From Acipenser ruthenus (lineage: Eukaryota; Chordata; Actinopteri; Acipenseriformes; Acipenseridae): DNA of 64,000 bases. The DNA lies in NCBI RefSeq assembly GCF_902713425.1, contig NC_081211.1, forward strand, positions 12,122,264 through 12,186,263, given 5' to 3'. The position numbers and the translations under genes were made by a program. Below the pieces are notes generated by a model. That model had not been told where the DNA came from. It searched no databases and saw nothing but the letters and a program-made list of their open reading frames with translations. Positions 8,667 through 21,771 of the stretch are shown piece after piece; positions within the stretch are counted from its first letter, which is position 1; each line of letters starts with the position of its first letter.

Positions 8667-9703
8667 GCTTGTTTTTCTTCTGTTAGCAAAGTAGTTTTTC
8701 TAAAATATAAACTGAACTGATTTGCAAATTCAAAAAATAAATTCATTAACAAAATAAAAAATATTTCGACTAGATGTATGTTTTCAATTTCTTCAAAAAG
8801 TAGTCTCAAGCTCGTTGATTCAGTCGCTTTAAAATCCACCTCTATGTCCCGCTGCAGCAGCGCTGTGTGCTGTGGCTCGAGCTTGTTTGACGAGACAGGC
8901 AATGCAAAAATGATAAAACTTGCTTTTGTATCACACGACAAACTTAACGTATGCTTTAACGGCTTGGCTGTCTCAAGTTAGTTTGTATTGTTAATGTAAC
9001 ACCTCGTTTTTGCCCAGTCGTTGTATCACATGAATTGAGCTTGCCAGTTGGGGGTGACGGTCTGCCAATACAAGTTAAGACTATATTTGCAAGGATCATT
9101 TCTAGAGTGAAACATGTTTTGAAGGGATTGGTCTCGGTATCCCCCAGGAGGAGCGGGAGTCTTTTCTTCTCAGCAACGAGCTGACAATGAGTGTTGTTTT
9201 TGGGCACCTGCTCGCTGCTACTGATGACCACTCCAATCTTCAGTCGGTGGATTGTTGAAGGAAGGGGACACATTCTGAGTGCGTATCTCATACTGGTAGA
9301 AACGCGGAAAAAAGAAACCATCAAGCCTAAAATTGTTCAGTTGTTTAAATCAATAAGCACATTTCAAATGGATCATTGCTAATGTTAAAACAATTTAAGA
9401 ACACTTTAAATAGGGCTTGACTAATATAAAAATATAGGCATGTTATTTGCACTACGCAGGACTAGATTGAGCTTAAAAAAAGGCATTACATCTGAAAATA
9501 ACTTGTGTTTACCCCCACTTACAAGGAAAGCGTCAAACTTTGTATTCGTCCTCGTAACAGTGTTAGAAAATGTAAACAGCAGTTGGAGAATGCCGAAGTC
9601 GATCATCCTAGCATGTTAAACGAGGGCATTTCTCATGTAAGCCACATCCAGTAATAGATCGTTTGTACTGTTCTCAATGGTCCGCATCCCAGCCTGAGAC
9701 CAC

Positions 9704-10248
9704 GATCCAATTGTAAAACTTTACAATGCATTAGTAAGACCTTACCTAAAATATTGTGATCAGTTCTGATCACCTCTCTACAAAAAGGATATTGCTGCTC
9801 TAGAAAGAGTGCAAAGAAGAGCAACCAGAAATATCCCAGGTTTAAAAGGCATGTTGTATGCAGACAGGCTAAAAGAACTGAATCTATTCAGTCTTGAACA
9901 AAAAAGACTACGCGGCGATCTGATTCAAACATTCAACATCCTAAAAGGTAGAGACAATGTCGACCCAGGGGACTTCTTTTTTGACATGAAAAAAGAAACA
10001 AGGACCAGCGGTCACAAATGGAGATTACATAAAGGGGCATTCAAAACAGAAAATAGGAGGCACTTTTTTACACAGAGAATTGTGAGGGTCTGGAACCAAC
10101 TCCCCAGTAATGTTGAAGCTGACACCCTGGGATCCTTCAAGAAGCTGCTTGATGAGAGTCTGGGATCAATAAGCTACTAACTACCAAACGAGCAAGATGG
10201 GCTGAATGGCCTCCTCTCGTTTGGAAACTTTCTTATGTTCTTATGTTC
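9704..10248 (+). mobile_element. CR1/L2-like LINE remnant, unit 3
   Basis: Same remnant, unchanged at the protein level. Confidence 0.85.
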
Positions 10249-10664
10249 CTATATCCTATTGTGCTTGTTAAGCCATAGCGTGAATCTTGAAAACGTCTTG
10301 TTTGTTTAACAAAGCCAGCAGTCACTTTATTGATCACCCTGTGGATTAAACGCTATTGGAACACAGATGATTGTGTTGAAGATGTTAATAGACTTTCAAT
10401 GTACGCGTTGTAGAGCTAAGCGTTTGTTGAGGCCGTTCAAGCGCTGCACATTCAGGCAGCCGGTTGCAGTCTTTACCTGTTTCCTAGATGTTTGCCATTT
10501 GGTCTTACTCTGGAAGGAGTAGAACAAAAGCTAAACCATTTGTTGAGAACCGCATTTGGGAGAAAACTTAAGTGTTTCAAAATGCATTTGTAAAGTGCAT
10601 TTGTCTATTAGGTTGTTTATGGTGTGACAAAAAGAATGCTATCTCGAAAACGCAGTCCTGTCAA

Positions 10665-10737
10665 GCCGAAATAGCTCAGTTGGGAGAGCGTTAGACTGAA
10701 GATCTAAAGGTCCCTGGTTCGATCCCGGTTTTCGGCA
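10665..10737 (+). tRNA. tRNA-Phe(GAA): tRNA-Phe(GAA), unit 3, T-stem variant
   Basis: The D-stem is canonical; the T-stem has the CCGGT mismatch seen in units 2, 5, 9 and 12. Confidence 0.95.
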
Positions 10738-10872
10738 AACACCAAGACATTTTGTTTTGTTTTGTATTATTTTGAACTAAAAACAGAGCACATTTTTTTC
10801 TTCATTGTAATTGGAGGAAATAACAACGTATTAGTGCCATTTTCTAATGTGATTAAGAAATTCAAAAAGCAT

Positions 10873-10904
10873 CGTCCCTGGGTGGGCTTGAACCACCAAC
10901 CTTC

Positions 10905-10940
<36 letters not shown>

Positions 10941-10946
10941 AGAGTC
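10873..10946 (-). tRNA. tRNA-Asn(GTT): tRNA-Asn(GTT), unit 3, acceptor variant
   Basis: Position 2 is A instead of T (GACTCTG), giving an A-A mismatch near the end of the acceptor stem. The anticodon is unchanged. Confidence 0.94.
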
Positions 10947-11498
10947 CAACCTGCTGGACCTCTAAAGCATACGGGAGTGATTAGCAAGGCAAGATGCTGC
11001 AGAACCTGATCGAGGGAGCAGAACTCAGCCGAACCTGAAACCACATCTAAGAAGAAAGCAACACGGGGCAGGAAAGTCTATGTAATCCATTATGGCAGCA
11101 CAACATACGTCATTTTGTTAGATAACACACTGGGGGTCCAACACAGCAGTGTGTGTAAATAGCTACAATGGAAACCAAATACTTACGGTTCAAATGGGAA
11201 TCTTCATCAGATTTTAAGAACACATTTGACATACTTTACACTGCAAAGGAGGAAGGCAGGCAATGCAAATGAGGCGTGATCCATTGCTAAAAAAATACAT
11301 TAAATCTCCCTTTGTGCTTCTCGGAAGACATACGACGGAGGGCGCACTGCACTTTTTCAGTTTGGGGAATGTTACAAATTAGCAGACTGTGCTTTAAAAT
11401 ACATATAGGGCGGGCTTCTCTGTTACAAAGAATTATCACACTTTGTATTTCTCTCCATGATGCATTGGGACAAAATACGTAGATTCATTAAAACTATT

Positions 11499-11533
11499 TG
11501 GAGAATGCGGGCATCGATCCCGCTACTTCTCGC
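11499..11533 (-). pseudogene. tRNA-Ala 3' half, unit 3
   Basis: Same fragment. Confidence 0.85.
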
Positions 11534-11887
11534 TCCTTGTATTGTGGCAGCGATTCTCATAGGCTACAATCGCTGCTTGATAAGAGCGATTCAGATTGTT
11601 CAATATTTTTTTTTTTTTTATTGGCAATGTAGTTGCCATTTGCAAATTCAAAAATAAATTGAACAATCAAAAATGATAATACTTGCTTTTGTATCACACG
11701 ACAATCTTAAGGTATGCTTTAACGGCTAGGCTGTCTCAAGTTAGTTTGTATTGTTAATACCATACCTCTGTTTGATCGCTATACAATCAATATGTTGTGT
11801 AGGCTAAATTGTATAAATAAACGCCCGGAAACATTCAAATCCAAACACGTTAAAAGATGAAATAGTGTGGAATAGAAACAAAGAATT

Positions 11888-11959
11888 TGACCTCGACGTG
11901 ATTTGAACACGTAACCTTCTGATCAGGAGTCAGAGGCGCTACCGTTGCGCCACGAAGTC
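11888..11959 (-). tRNA. tRNA-Trp body with CCT anticodon, unit 3
   Basis: Same CCT anticodon, intact stems. Confidence 0.93.
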
Positions 11960-12571
11960 CTGGCAATTTTTGTACTTGTTATGGAATGCTAGAGTGCACA
12001 GCAAGCATGCCAAACGCATGGTAATGCCGACGCTCATACTAGGAAAACATTCAAGCGTCATGGGAAACAGCCGTCAATAGGTGTTCGTAGCCAGCAGGGC
12101 TATGAAGCTGTCGGAAGTGTGTTTGATTCTCAGCTTTAAAAGTAAAGAAAACATAAAACAATGCGATTTGCTTTTATAATGTTCATTAATTGAAACGTAG
12201 GCATAAACACAGTTGTACTGGCTGGGAATCGTTTCGGTTCAAATTCTTGGAAAGCAGCTATGCTGAGCAATATATCACCAACGGGGGAAAGCTGGCAGTA
12301 CTGAGTGACACAGAAGAAGGATTCTCTCAGCGTGTCTCCTCTGAATGCGCACTGGCACAAAGAGGCTTTGCTCATCTAATGACGTGGCGGAATGCAATAA
12401 TGTATTGGGTTAATTTATCAACAAAAGAAACATAAACAAAAGTGTATGTAATTATTTGTGAATAAACTGTCTTACTTATACGATGGGACCAGGAACTTAC
12501 ATCCGCAATTTAATGATCGGCCAACCACAAAGAGACTTTGTCTTGACCAGTAATTTAAAAACATGCGGCAA

Positions 12572-12644
12572 TGGTTCTACTGGGGATAGCACCCAGGGCC
12601 TTCTGCGTGTAAAGCAGACGTGATAATCACTACACTATGGAACC
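12572..12644 (-). tRNA. tRNA-Val(TAC): tRNA-Val(TAC), unit 3, type A form
   Basis: Same as unit 2. Confidence 0.85.
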
Positions 12645-13163
12645 TAGGCAGAACTGTGTCGGTGCTCCTACATTATTGTCTACATGCATCTCAAATAATT
12701 ACAATGTCATTTATCAGACCCTTCGGCGTTGTCTTTAAAAATTAAACTTCCCAGACCGAACGCAGGCTAACATTAAATCAATGAATCTTAAATATTTTCT
12801 ATAGCGCCCCATATGCGATTCACAAAATCTACTTAAAAACAAGACAATATCTCATTGTAAGCCTGGTCGAACAAAAGAAGTCTTCAGTGTAATTTTCAAC
12901 AAAGAGTGCTTTCCACGATTTACGATGCTTTAGAGAGACGGAATATTGGAATTGGCAGCCGAGACTGGGGAATAAAACTGCCCGTGATCAAAGTGGGCAG
13001 AAAAGCTGCATATTTTCCATAAGGTATTTTTGAGGAAAGAAAACGGTTCTCTCTGATTTGCAACGTTTCTATGGTTTGGCCCGGCCACTGCCGTGTGTCT
13101 GGTTAAAACGATGAGTTCAGTTTTTTTTTCTTCTGCTTGGTAATTCAGTCTTGAGGCAACTGT

Positions 13164-13235
13164 AGCAGAGTGGCGCAGCGGAAGCATGCTGGGCCCATAA
13201 CCCAGAGGTCGATGGATCGAAACCATCCTCTGCTG
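13164..13235 (+). tRNA. tRNA-iMet(CAT): Initiator tRNA-Met(CAT), unit 3, G73 variant
   Basis: A 2-bp loss just after the acceptor stem makes the discriminator G instead of A (CTCTGCT then G). The D-stem has the unit 1 change (GCAT). A73 matters for MetRS, so charging could be weaker. Confidence 0.93.
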
Positions 13236-14271
13236 CTTGTTTTTCTTCTGTTAGCAAAGTAGTTTTTCTAAAATATAAACTGAACTGATTTGCAAATTCA
13301 AAAAATAAATTCATTAACAAAATAGAAAATATTTTGACTAGATGTATGTTTTCAATTTCTTCAAAAAGTAGTCTCAAGCTCGTTGATTCAGTCGCTTTAA
13401 AATCCACCTCTATGTCCCGCTGCAGCAGCGCTGTGTGCTGTGGCTCGAGCTTGTTTGACGAGACAGGCAATGCAAAAATGATAAAACTTGCTTTTGTATC
13501 ACACGACAAACTTAACGTATGCTTTAACGGCTTGGCTGTCTCAAGTTAGTTTGTATTGTTAATGTAACACCTCGTTTTTGCCCAGTCGTTGTATCACATG
13601 AATTGAGCTTGCCAGTTGGGGGTGACGGTCTGCCAATACAAGTTAAGACTATATTTGCAAGGATCATTTCTAGAGTGAAACATGTTTTGAAGGGATTGGT
13701 CTCGGTATCCCCCAGGAGGAGCGGGAGTGTTTTCTTCTCAGCAACGAGCTGACAATGAGTGTTGTTTTTGGGCACCTGCTCGCTGCTACTGATGACCACT
13801 CCAATCTTCAGTCGGTGGATTGTTGAAGGAAGGGGACACATTCTGAGTGCGTATCTCATACTGGTAGAAACGCGGAAAAAAGAAACCATCAAGCCTAAAA
13901 TTGTTCAGTTGTTTAAATCAATAAGCACATTTCAAATGGATCATTGCTAATGTTAAAACAATTTAAGAACACTTTAAATAGGGCTTGACTAATATAAAAA
14001 TATAGGCATGTTATTTGCACTACGCAGGACTAGATTGAGCTTAAAAAAAGGCATTACATCTGAAAATAACTTGTGTTTACCCCCACTTACAAGGAAAGCG
14101 TCAAACTTTGTATTCGTCCTCGTAACAGTGTTAGAAAATGTAAACAGCAGTTGGAGAATGCCGAAGTCGATCATCCTAGCATGTTAAACGAGGGCATTTC
14201 TCATGTAAGCCACATCCAGTAATAGATCGTTTGTACTGTTCTCAATGGTCCGCATCCCAGCCTGAGACCAC

Positions 14272-14816
14272 GATCCAATTGTAAAACTTTACAATGCATT
14301 AGTAAGACCTTACCTAAAATATTGTGATCAGTTCTGATCACCTCTCTACAAAAAGGATATTGCTGCTCTAGAAAGAGTGCAAAGAAGAGCAACCAGAAAT
14401 ATCCCAGGTTTAAAAGGCATGTTGTATGCAGACAGGCTAAAAGAACTGAATCTATTCAGTCTTGAACAAAAAAGACTACGTGGCGATCTGATTCAAACAT
14501 TCAACATCCTAAAAGGTAGAGACAATGTCGACCCAGGGGACTTCTTTTTTGACATGAAAAAAGAAACAAGGACCAGCGGTCACAAATGGAGATTACATAA
14601 AGGGGCATTCAAAACAGAAAATAGGAGGCACTTTTTTACACAGAGAATTGTGAGGGTCTGGAACCAACTCCCCAGTAATGTTGAAGCTGACACCCTGGGA
14701 TCCTTCAAGAAGCTGCTTGATGAGAGTCTGGGATCAATAAGCTACTAACTACCAAACGAGCAAGATGGGCTGAATGGCCTCCTCTCGTTTGGAAACTTTC
14801 TTATGTTCTTATGTTC
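14272..14816 (+). mobile_element. CR1/L2-like LINE remnant, unit 4
   Basis: Same remnant; a silent ACGTGG change is shared with units 9 and 12. Confidence 0.85.
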
Positions 14817-15232
14817 CTATATCCTATTGTGCTTGTTAAGCCATAGCGTGAATCTTGAAAACGTCTTGTTTGTTTAACAAAGCCAGCAGTCACTTTATTG
14901 ATCACCCTGTGGATTAAACGCTATTGGAACACAGATGATTGTGTTGAAGATGTTAATAGACTTTCAATGTACGCGTTGTAGAGCTAAGCGTTTGTTGAGG
15001 CCGTTCAAGCGCTGCACATTCAGGCAGCCGGTTGCAGTCTTTACCTGTTTCCTAGATGTTTGCCATTTGGTCTTACTCTGGAAGGAGTAGAACAAAAGCT
15101 AAACCATTTGTTGAGAACCGCATTTGGGAGAAAACTTAAGTGTTTCAAAATGCATTTGTAAAGTGCATTTGTCTATTAGGTTGTTTATGGTGTGACAAAA
15201 AGAATGCTATCTCGAAAACGCAGTCCTGTCAA

Positions 15233-15305
15233 GCCGAAATAGCTCAGTTGGGAGAGCGTTAGACTGAAGATCTAAAGGTCCCTGGTTCGATCCCGGGTTT
15301 CGGCA
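15233..15305 (+). tRNA. tRNA-Phe(GAA): tRNA-Phe(GAA), unit 4
   Basis: Identical to the canonical unit 1 copy, with the same T-rich terminator. Confidence 0.98.
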
Positions 15306-15440
15306 AACACCAAGACATTTTGTTTTGTTTTGTATTATTTTGAACTAAAAACAGAGCACATTTTTTTCTTCATTGTAATTGGAGGAAATAACAACGTATT
15401 AGTGCCATTTTCTAATGTGATTAAGAAATTCAAAAAGCAT

Positions 15441-15472
15441 CGTCCCTGGGTGGGCTTGAACCACCAACCTTC

Positions 15473-15508
<36 letters not shown>

Positions 15509-15514
15509 AGAGAC
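15441..15514 (-). tRNA. tRNA-Asn(GTT): tRNA-Asn(GTT), unit 4
   Basis: Same as unit 1. Confidence 0.97.
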
Positions 15515-16066
15515 CAACCTGCTCTACCTCTAAAGCATACGGGAGTGATTAGTAAGGCGAGATGCTGCAGAACCTGATCGAGGGAGCAGAACTCAGCCGA
15601 ACCTGAAACCACATCTAAGAAGAAAGCAACACGGGGCAGGAAAGTCTATGTAATCCATTATGGCAGCACAACATACGTCATTTTGTTAGATAACACACTG
15701 GGGGTCCAACACAGCAGTGTGTGTAAATAGCTACAATGGAAACCAAATACTTACGGTTCAAATGGGAATCTTCATCAGATTTTAAGAACACATTTGACAT
15801 ACTTTACACTGCAAAGGAGGAAGGCAGGCAATGCAAATGAGGCGTGATCCATTGCTAAAAAAATACATTAAATCTCCCTTTGTGCTTCTCGGAAGACATA
15901 TGACGGAGGGCGCACTGCACTTTTTCAGTTTGGGGAATGTTACAAATTAGCAGACTGTGCTTTAAAATACATATAGGGCGGGCTTCTCTGTTACAAAGAA
16001 TTATCACACTTTGTATTTCTCTCCATGATGCATTGGGACAAAATACGTAGATTCATTAAAACTATT

Positions 16067-16101
16067 TGGAGAATGCGGGCATCGATCCCGCTACTTCTCG
16101 C
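16067..16101 (-). pseudogene. tRNA-Ala 3' half, unit 4
   Basis: Same fragment. Confidence 0.85.
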
Positions 16102-16455
16102 TCCTTGTATTGTGGCAGCGATTCTCATAGGCTACAATCGCTGCTTGATAAGAGCGATTCAGATTGTTCAATATTTTTTTTTTTTTTATTGGCAATGTAG
16201 TTGCCATTTGCAAATTCAAAAATAAATTGAACAATCAAAAATGATAATACTTGCTTTTGTATCACACGACAATCTTAAGGTATGCTTTAACGGCTAGGCT
16301 GTCTCAAGTTAGTTTGTATTGTTAATACCATACCTCTGTTTGATCGCTATACAATCAATATGTTGTGTAGGCTAAATTGTATAAATAAACGCCCGGAAAC
16401 ATTCAAATCCAAACACGTTAAAAGATGAAATAGTGTGGAATAGAAACAAAGAATT

Positions 16456-16527
16456 TGACCTCGACGTGATTTGAACACGTAACCTTCTGATCAGGAGTCA
16501 GAGGCGCTACCGTTGCGCCACGAAGTC
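16456..16527 (-). tRNA. tRNA-Trp body with CCT anticodon, unit 4
   Basis: Same CCT anticodon, intact stems. Confidence 0.93.
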
Positions 16528-17139
16528 CTGGCAATTTTTGTACTTGTTATGGAATGCTAGAGTGCACAGCAAGCATGCCAAACGCATGGTAATGCCGACG
16601 CTCATACTAGGAAAACATTCAAGCGTCATGGGAAACAGCCGTCAATAGGTGTTCGTAGCCAGCAGGGCTATGAAGCTGTCGGAAGTGTGTTTGATTCTCA
16701 GCTTTAAAAGTAAAGAAAACATAAAACAATGCGATTTGCTTTTATAATGTTCATTAATTGAAACGTAGGCATAAACACAGTTGTACTGGCTGGGAATCGT
16801 TTCGGTTCAAATTCTTGGAAAGCAGCTATGCTGAGCAATATATCACCAACGGGGGAAAGCTGGCAGTACTGAGTGACACAGAAGAAGGATTCTCTCAGCG
16901 CGTCTCCTCTGAATGCGCACTGGCACAAAGAGGCTTTGCTCATCTAATGACGTGGCGGAATGCAATAATGTATTGGGTTAATTTATCAACAAAAGAAACA
17001 TAAACAAAAGTGTATGTAATTATTTGTGAATAAACTGTCTTACTTATACGATGGGACCAGGAACTTACATCCGCAATTTAATGATCGGCCAACCACAAAG
17101 AGACTTTGTCTTGACCAGTAATTTAAAAACATGCGGCAA

Positions 17140-17212
17140 TGGTTCTACTGGGGATAGCACCCAGGGCCTTCTGCGTGTAAAGCAGACGTGATAATCACTA
17201 CACTATGGAACC
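17140..17212 (-). tRNA. tRNA-Val(TAC): tRNA-Val(TAC), unit 4, type A form
   Basis: Same as unit 2. Confidence 0.85.
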
Positions 17213-17731
17213 TAGGCAGAACTGTGTCGGTGCTCCTACATTATTGTCTACATGCATCTCAAATAATTACAATGTCATTTATCAGACCCTTCGGCGTTGT
17301 CTTTAAAAATTAAACTTCCCAGACCGAACGCAGGCTAACATTAAATCAATGAATCTTAAATATTTTCTATAGCGCCCCATATGCGATTCACAAAATCTAC
17401 TTAAAAACAAGACAATATCTCATTGTAAGCCTGGTCGAACAAAAGAAGTCTTCAGTGTAATTTTAAACAAAGAGTGCTTTCCACGATTTACGATGCTTTA
17501 GAGAGACGGAATATTGGAATTGGCAGCCGAGACTGGGGAATAAAACTGCCCGTGATCAAAGTGGGCAGAAAAGCTGCATATTTTCCATAAGTTATTTTTG
17601 AGGAAAGAAAACGGTTCTCTCTGATTTGCAACGTTTCTATGGTTCGGCCCGGCCACTGCCGTGTGTCTGGTTAAAACGATGAGTTCAGTTTTTTTTTCTT
17701 CTGCTTGGTAATTCAGTCTTGAGGCAACTGT

Positions 17732-17803
17732 AGCAGAGTGGCGCAGCGGAAGCATGCTGGGCCCATAACCCAGAGGTCGATGGATCGAAACCATCCTCTG
17801 CTA
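17732..17803 (+). tRNA. tRNA-iMet(CAT): Initiator tRNA-Met(CAT), unit 4, D-stem variant
   Basis: Same GCAT D-stem as unit 1. Confidence 0.96.
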
Positions 17804-18838
17804 GCTTGTTTTTCTTCTGTTAGCAAAGTAGTTTTTCTAAAATATAAACTGAACTGATTTGCAAATTCAAAAAATAGATTCATTAACAAAATAGAAAATA
17901 TTTCGACTAGATGTATGTTTTCAATTTCTTCAAAAAGTAGTCTCAAGCTCGTTGATTCAGTCGCTTTAAAATCCACCTCTATGTCCCGCTGCAGCAGCGC
18001 TGTGTGCTGTGGCTCGAGCTTGTTTGACGAGACAGGCAATGCAAAAATGATAAAACTTGCTTTTGTATCACACGACAAACTTAACGTATGCTTAACGGCT
18101 TGGCTGTCTCAAGTTAGTTTGTATTGTTAATGTAACACCTCGTTTTTGCCCAGTCGTTGTATCACATGAATTGAGCTTGCCAGTTGGGGGTGACGGTCTG
18201 CCAATACAAGTTAAGACTATATTTGCAAGGATCATTTCTAGAGTGAAACATGTTTTGAAGGGATTGGTCTCGGTATCCCCCAGGAGGAGCGGGAGTGTTT
18301 TCTCTCAGCAACGAGCTGACAATGAGTGTTGTTTTTGGGCACCTGCTCGCTGCTACTGATGACCACTCCAATCTTCAGTCGGTGGATTGTTGAAGGAAGG
18401 GGACACATTCTGAGTGCGTATCTCATACTGGTAGAAACGCGGAAAAAAGAAACCATCAAGCCTAAAATTGTTCAGTTGTTTAAATCAATAAGCACATTTC
18501 AAATGGATCATTGCTAATGTTAAAACAATTTAAGAACACTTTAAATAGGGCTTGACTAATATAAAAATATAGGCATGTTATTTGCACTACGCAGGACTAG
18601 ATTGAGCTTAAAAAAAGGCATTACATCTGAAAATAACTTGTGTTTACCCCCACTTACAAGGAAAGCGTCAAACTTTGTATTCGTCCTCGTAACAGTGTTA
18701 GAAAATGTAAACAGCAGTTGGAGAATGCCGAAGTCGATCATCCTAGCATGTTAAACGAGGGCATTTCTCATGTAAGCCACATCCAGTAATAGATCGTTTG
18801 TACTGTTCTCAATGGTCCGCATCCCAGCCTGAGACCAC

Positions 18839-19375
18839 GATCCAATTGTAAAACTTTACAATGCATTAGTAAGACCTTACCTAAAATATTGTGATCAGTT
18901 TTGATCACCTCTCTACAAAAAGGATATTGCTGCTCTAGAAAGAGTGCAAAGAAGAGCAACCAGAAATATCCCAGGTTTAAAAGGCATGTTGTATGCAGAC
19001 AGGCTAAAAGAACTGAATCTATTCAGTCTTGAACAAAAAAGACTACGCGGCGATCTGATTCAAACATTCAACATCCTAAAAGGTAGAGACAATGTCGACC
19101 CAGGGGACTTCTTTTTTGACATGAAAAAAGAAACAAGGACCAGCGGTCACAAATGGAGATTACATAAAGGGGCATTCAAAACAGAAAATAGGAGGCACTT
19201 TTTTACACAGAGAATTGTGAGGGTCTGGAACCAACTCCCCAGTAATGTTGAAGCTGACACCCTGGGATCCTTCAAGAAGCTGCTTGATGAGAGTCTGGGA
19301 TCAATAAGCTACTAACTACCAAACGAGCAAGATGGGCTGAATGGCCTCCTCTCATTTGGAAACTTTCTTATGTTC
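18839..19375 (+). mobile_element. CR1/L2-like LINE remnant, unit 5
   Basis: Same remnant with one fewer TTCTTATG tail repeat, which accounts for most of this unit's shorter length. Confidence 0.85.
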
Positions 19376-19791
19376 CTATATCCTATTGTGCTTGTTAAGC
19401 CATAGCGTGAATCTTGAAAACGTCTTGTTTGTTTAACAAAGCCAGCAGTCACTTTATTGATCACCCTGTGGATTAAACGCTATTGGAACACAGATGATTG
19501 TGTTGAAGATGTTAATAGACTTTCAATGTACGCGTTGTAGAGCTAAGCGTTTGTTGAGGCAGTTCAAGCGCTGCACATTCAGGCAGCCGGTTGCAGTCTT
19601 TACCTGTTTCCTAGATGTTTGCCATTTGGTCTTACTCTGGAAGGAGTAGAACAAAAGCTAAACCATTTGTTGAGAACCGCATTTGGGAGAAAACTTAAGT
19701 GTTTCAAAATGCATTTGTAAAGTGCATTTGTCTATTAGGTTGTTTATGGTGTGACAAAAAGAATGCTATCTCGAAAACGCAGTCCTGTCAA

Positions 19792-19864
19792 GCCGAAATA
19801 GCTCAGTTGGGAGTGCGTTAGACTGAAGATCTAAAGGTCCCTGGTTCGATCCCGGTTTTCGGCA
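19792..19864 (+). tRNA. tRNA-Phe(GAA): tRNA-Phe(GAA), unit 5, variant stems
   Basis: Carries the D-stem (GTGC) and T-stem (CCGGT) changes together, exactly as in unit 2, three units away. Confidence 0.93.
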
Positions 19865-19999
19865 AACACCAAGACATTTTGTTTTGTTTTGTATTATTTT
19901 GAACTAAAAACAGAGCACATTTTTTTCTTCATTGTAATTGGAGGAAATAACAACGTATTAGTGCCATTTTCTAATGTGATTAAGAAATTCAAAAAGCAT

Positions 20000-20031
20000 C
20001 GTCCCTGGGTGGGCTTGAACCACCAACCTTC

Positions 20032-20067
<36 letters not shown>

Positions 20068-20073
20068 AGAGAC
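20000..20073 (-). tRNA. tRNA-Asn(GTT): tRNA-Asn(GTT), unit 5
   Basis: Same as unit 1. Confidence 0.97.
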
Positions 20074-20625
20074 CAACCTGCTCGACCTCTAAAGCATACG
20101 GGAGTGATTAGCAAGGCGAGATGCTGCAGAACCTGATCGAGGGAGCAGAACTCAGCCGAACCTGAAACCACATCTAAGAAGAAAGCAACACGGGGCAGGA
20201 AAGTCTATGTAATCCATTATGGCAGCACAACATACGTCATTTTGTTAGATAACACACTGGGGGTCCAACACAGCAGTGTGTGTAAATAGCTACAATGGAA
20301 ACCAAATACTTACGGTTCAAATGGGAATCTTCATCAGATTTTAAGAACACATTTGACATACTTTACACTGCAAAGGAGGAAGGCAGGCAATGCAAATGAG
20401 GCGTGATCCATTGCTAAAAAAATACATTAAATCTCCCTTTGTGCTTCTCGGAAGACATACGACGGAGGGCGCACTGCACTTTTTCAGTTTGGGGAATGTT
20501 ACAAATTAGCAGACTGTGCTTTAAAATACATATAGGGCGGGCTTCTCTGTTACAAAGAATTATCACACTTTGTATTTCTCTCCATGATGCATTGGGACAA
20601 AATACGTAGATTCATTAAAACTATT

Positions 20626-20660
20626 TGGAGAATGCGGGCATCGATCCCGCTACTTCTCGC
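20626..20660 (-). pseudogene. tRNA-Ala 3' half, unit 5
   Basis: Same fragment. Confidence 0.85.
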
Positions 20661-21014
20661 TCCTTGTATTGTGGCAGCGATTCTCATAGGCTACAATCGC
20701 TGCTTGATAAGAGCGATTCAGATTGTTCAATATTTTTTTTTTTTTTATTGGCAATGTAGTTGCCATTTGCAAATTCAAAAATAAATTGAACAATCAAAAA
20801 TGATAATACTTGCTTTTGTATCACACGACAATCTTAAGGTATGCTTTAACGGCTAGGCTGTCTCAAGTTAGTTTGTATTGTTAATACCATACCTCTGTTT
20901 GATCGCTATACAATCAATATGTTGTGTAGGCTAAATTGTATAAATAAACGCCCGGAAACATTCAAATCCAAACACGTTAAAAGATGAAATAGTGTGGAAT
21001 AGAAACAAAGAATT

Positions 21015-21086
21015 TGACCTCGACGTGATTTGAACACGTAACCTTCTGATCAGGAGTCAGAGGCGCTACCGTTGCGCCACGAAGTC
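21015..21086 (-). tRNA. tRNA-Trp body with CCT anticodon, unit 5
   Basis: Same CCT anticodon; the last unit, going rightwards, to have it. The 5' flank (CTGGGAATTT on the plus strand) is already like type B. Confidence 0.93.
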
Positions 21087-21698
21087 CTGGGAATTTTTGT
21101 ACTTGTTATGGAATGCTAGAGTGCACAGCAAGCATGCCAAACGCATGGTAATGCCGACGCTCATACTAGGAAAACATTCAAGCGTCATGGGAAACAGCCG
21201 TCAATAGGTGTTCGTAGCCAGCAGGGCTATGAAGCTGTCGGAAGTGTGTTTGATTCTCAGCTTTAAAAGTAAAGAAAACATAAAACAGTGCTATTTGCAT
21301 TTATAATGTTCATTAATTGAAACGTAGGCATAAACACAGTTGTACTGGCTGGGAATCGTTTCGGTTCAAATTCTTGGAAAGCAGCTATGCTGAGCAATAT
21401 ATCACCAACGGGGGAAAGCTGGCAGTACTGAATGACACAGAAGAAGGATTCTCTTAGCGCGTCTCCTCTGAATGCGCACTGGCACAAAGAGGCTTTGCTC
21501 ATCTAATGACGTGGCGGAATGCAATAATGTATTGGGTTAATTTATCAACAAAAGAAACATAAACAAAAGTGTATGTAATTATTTGTGAATAAACTGTCTT
21601 ACTTATACGATGGGACCAGGAACTTACATCCGCAATTTAATGATCGGCCAACCACAAAGAGACTTTGTCTTGACCAGTAATTTAAAAACATGCGGCAA

Positions 21699-21771
21699 TG
21701 GTTCTACTGGGGATAGCACCCAGGGCCTTCTGCGTGTAAAGCAGACGTGATAATCACTACACTATGGAACC
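21699..21771 (-). tRNA. tRNA-Val(TAC): tRNA-Val(TAC), unit 5, type A form
   Basis: Same as unit 2. Confidence 0.85.

Larger units (their letters stand above)
4569..9136. repeat. tRNA tandem unit 2 (type A)
   Basis: 4568 bp and nearly identical to unit 1. It differs by scattered substitutions, including D-stem and T-stem changes in tRNA-Phe and a D-stem change in tRNA-iMet. Confidence 0.97.
9137..13704. repeat. tRNA tandem unit 3 (type A)
   Basis: 4568 bp. It has one extra T in the T-run after the Ala fragment and a 2-bp loss at the 3' end of the iMet gene, so the total length is unchanged. Confidence 0.97.
13705..18272. repeat. tRNA tandem unit 4 (type A)
   Basis: 4568 bp with all six tRNA-derived loci. 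The tRNA-Phe copy is canonical, as in unit 1. Confidence 0.97.
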
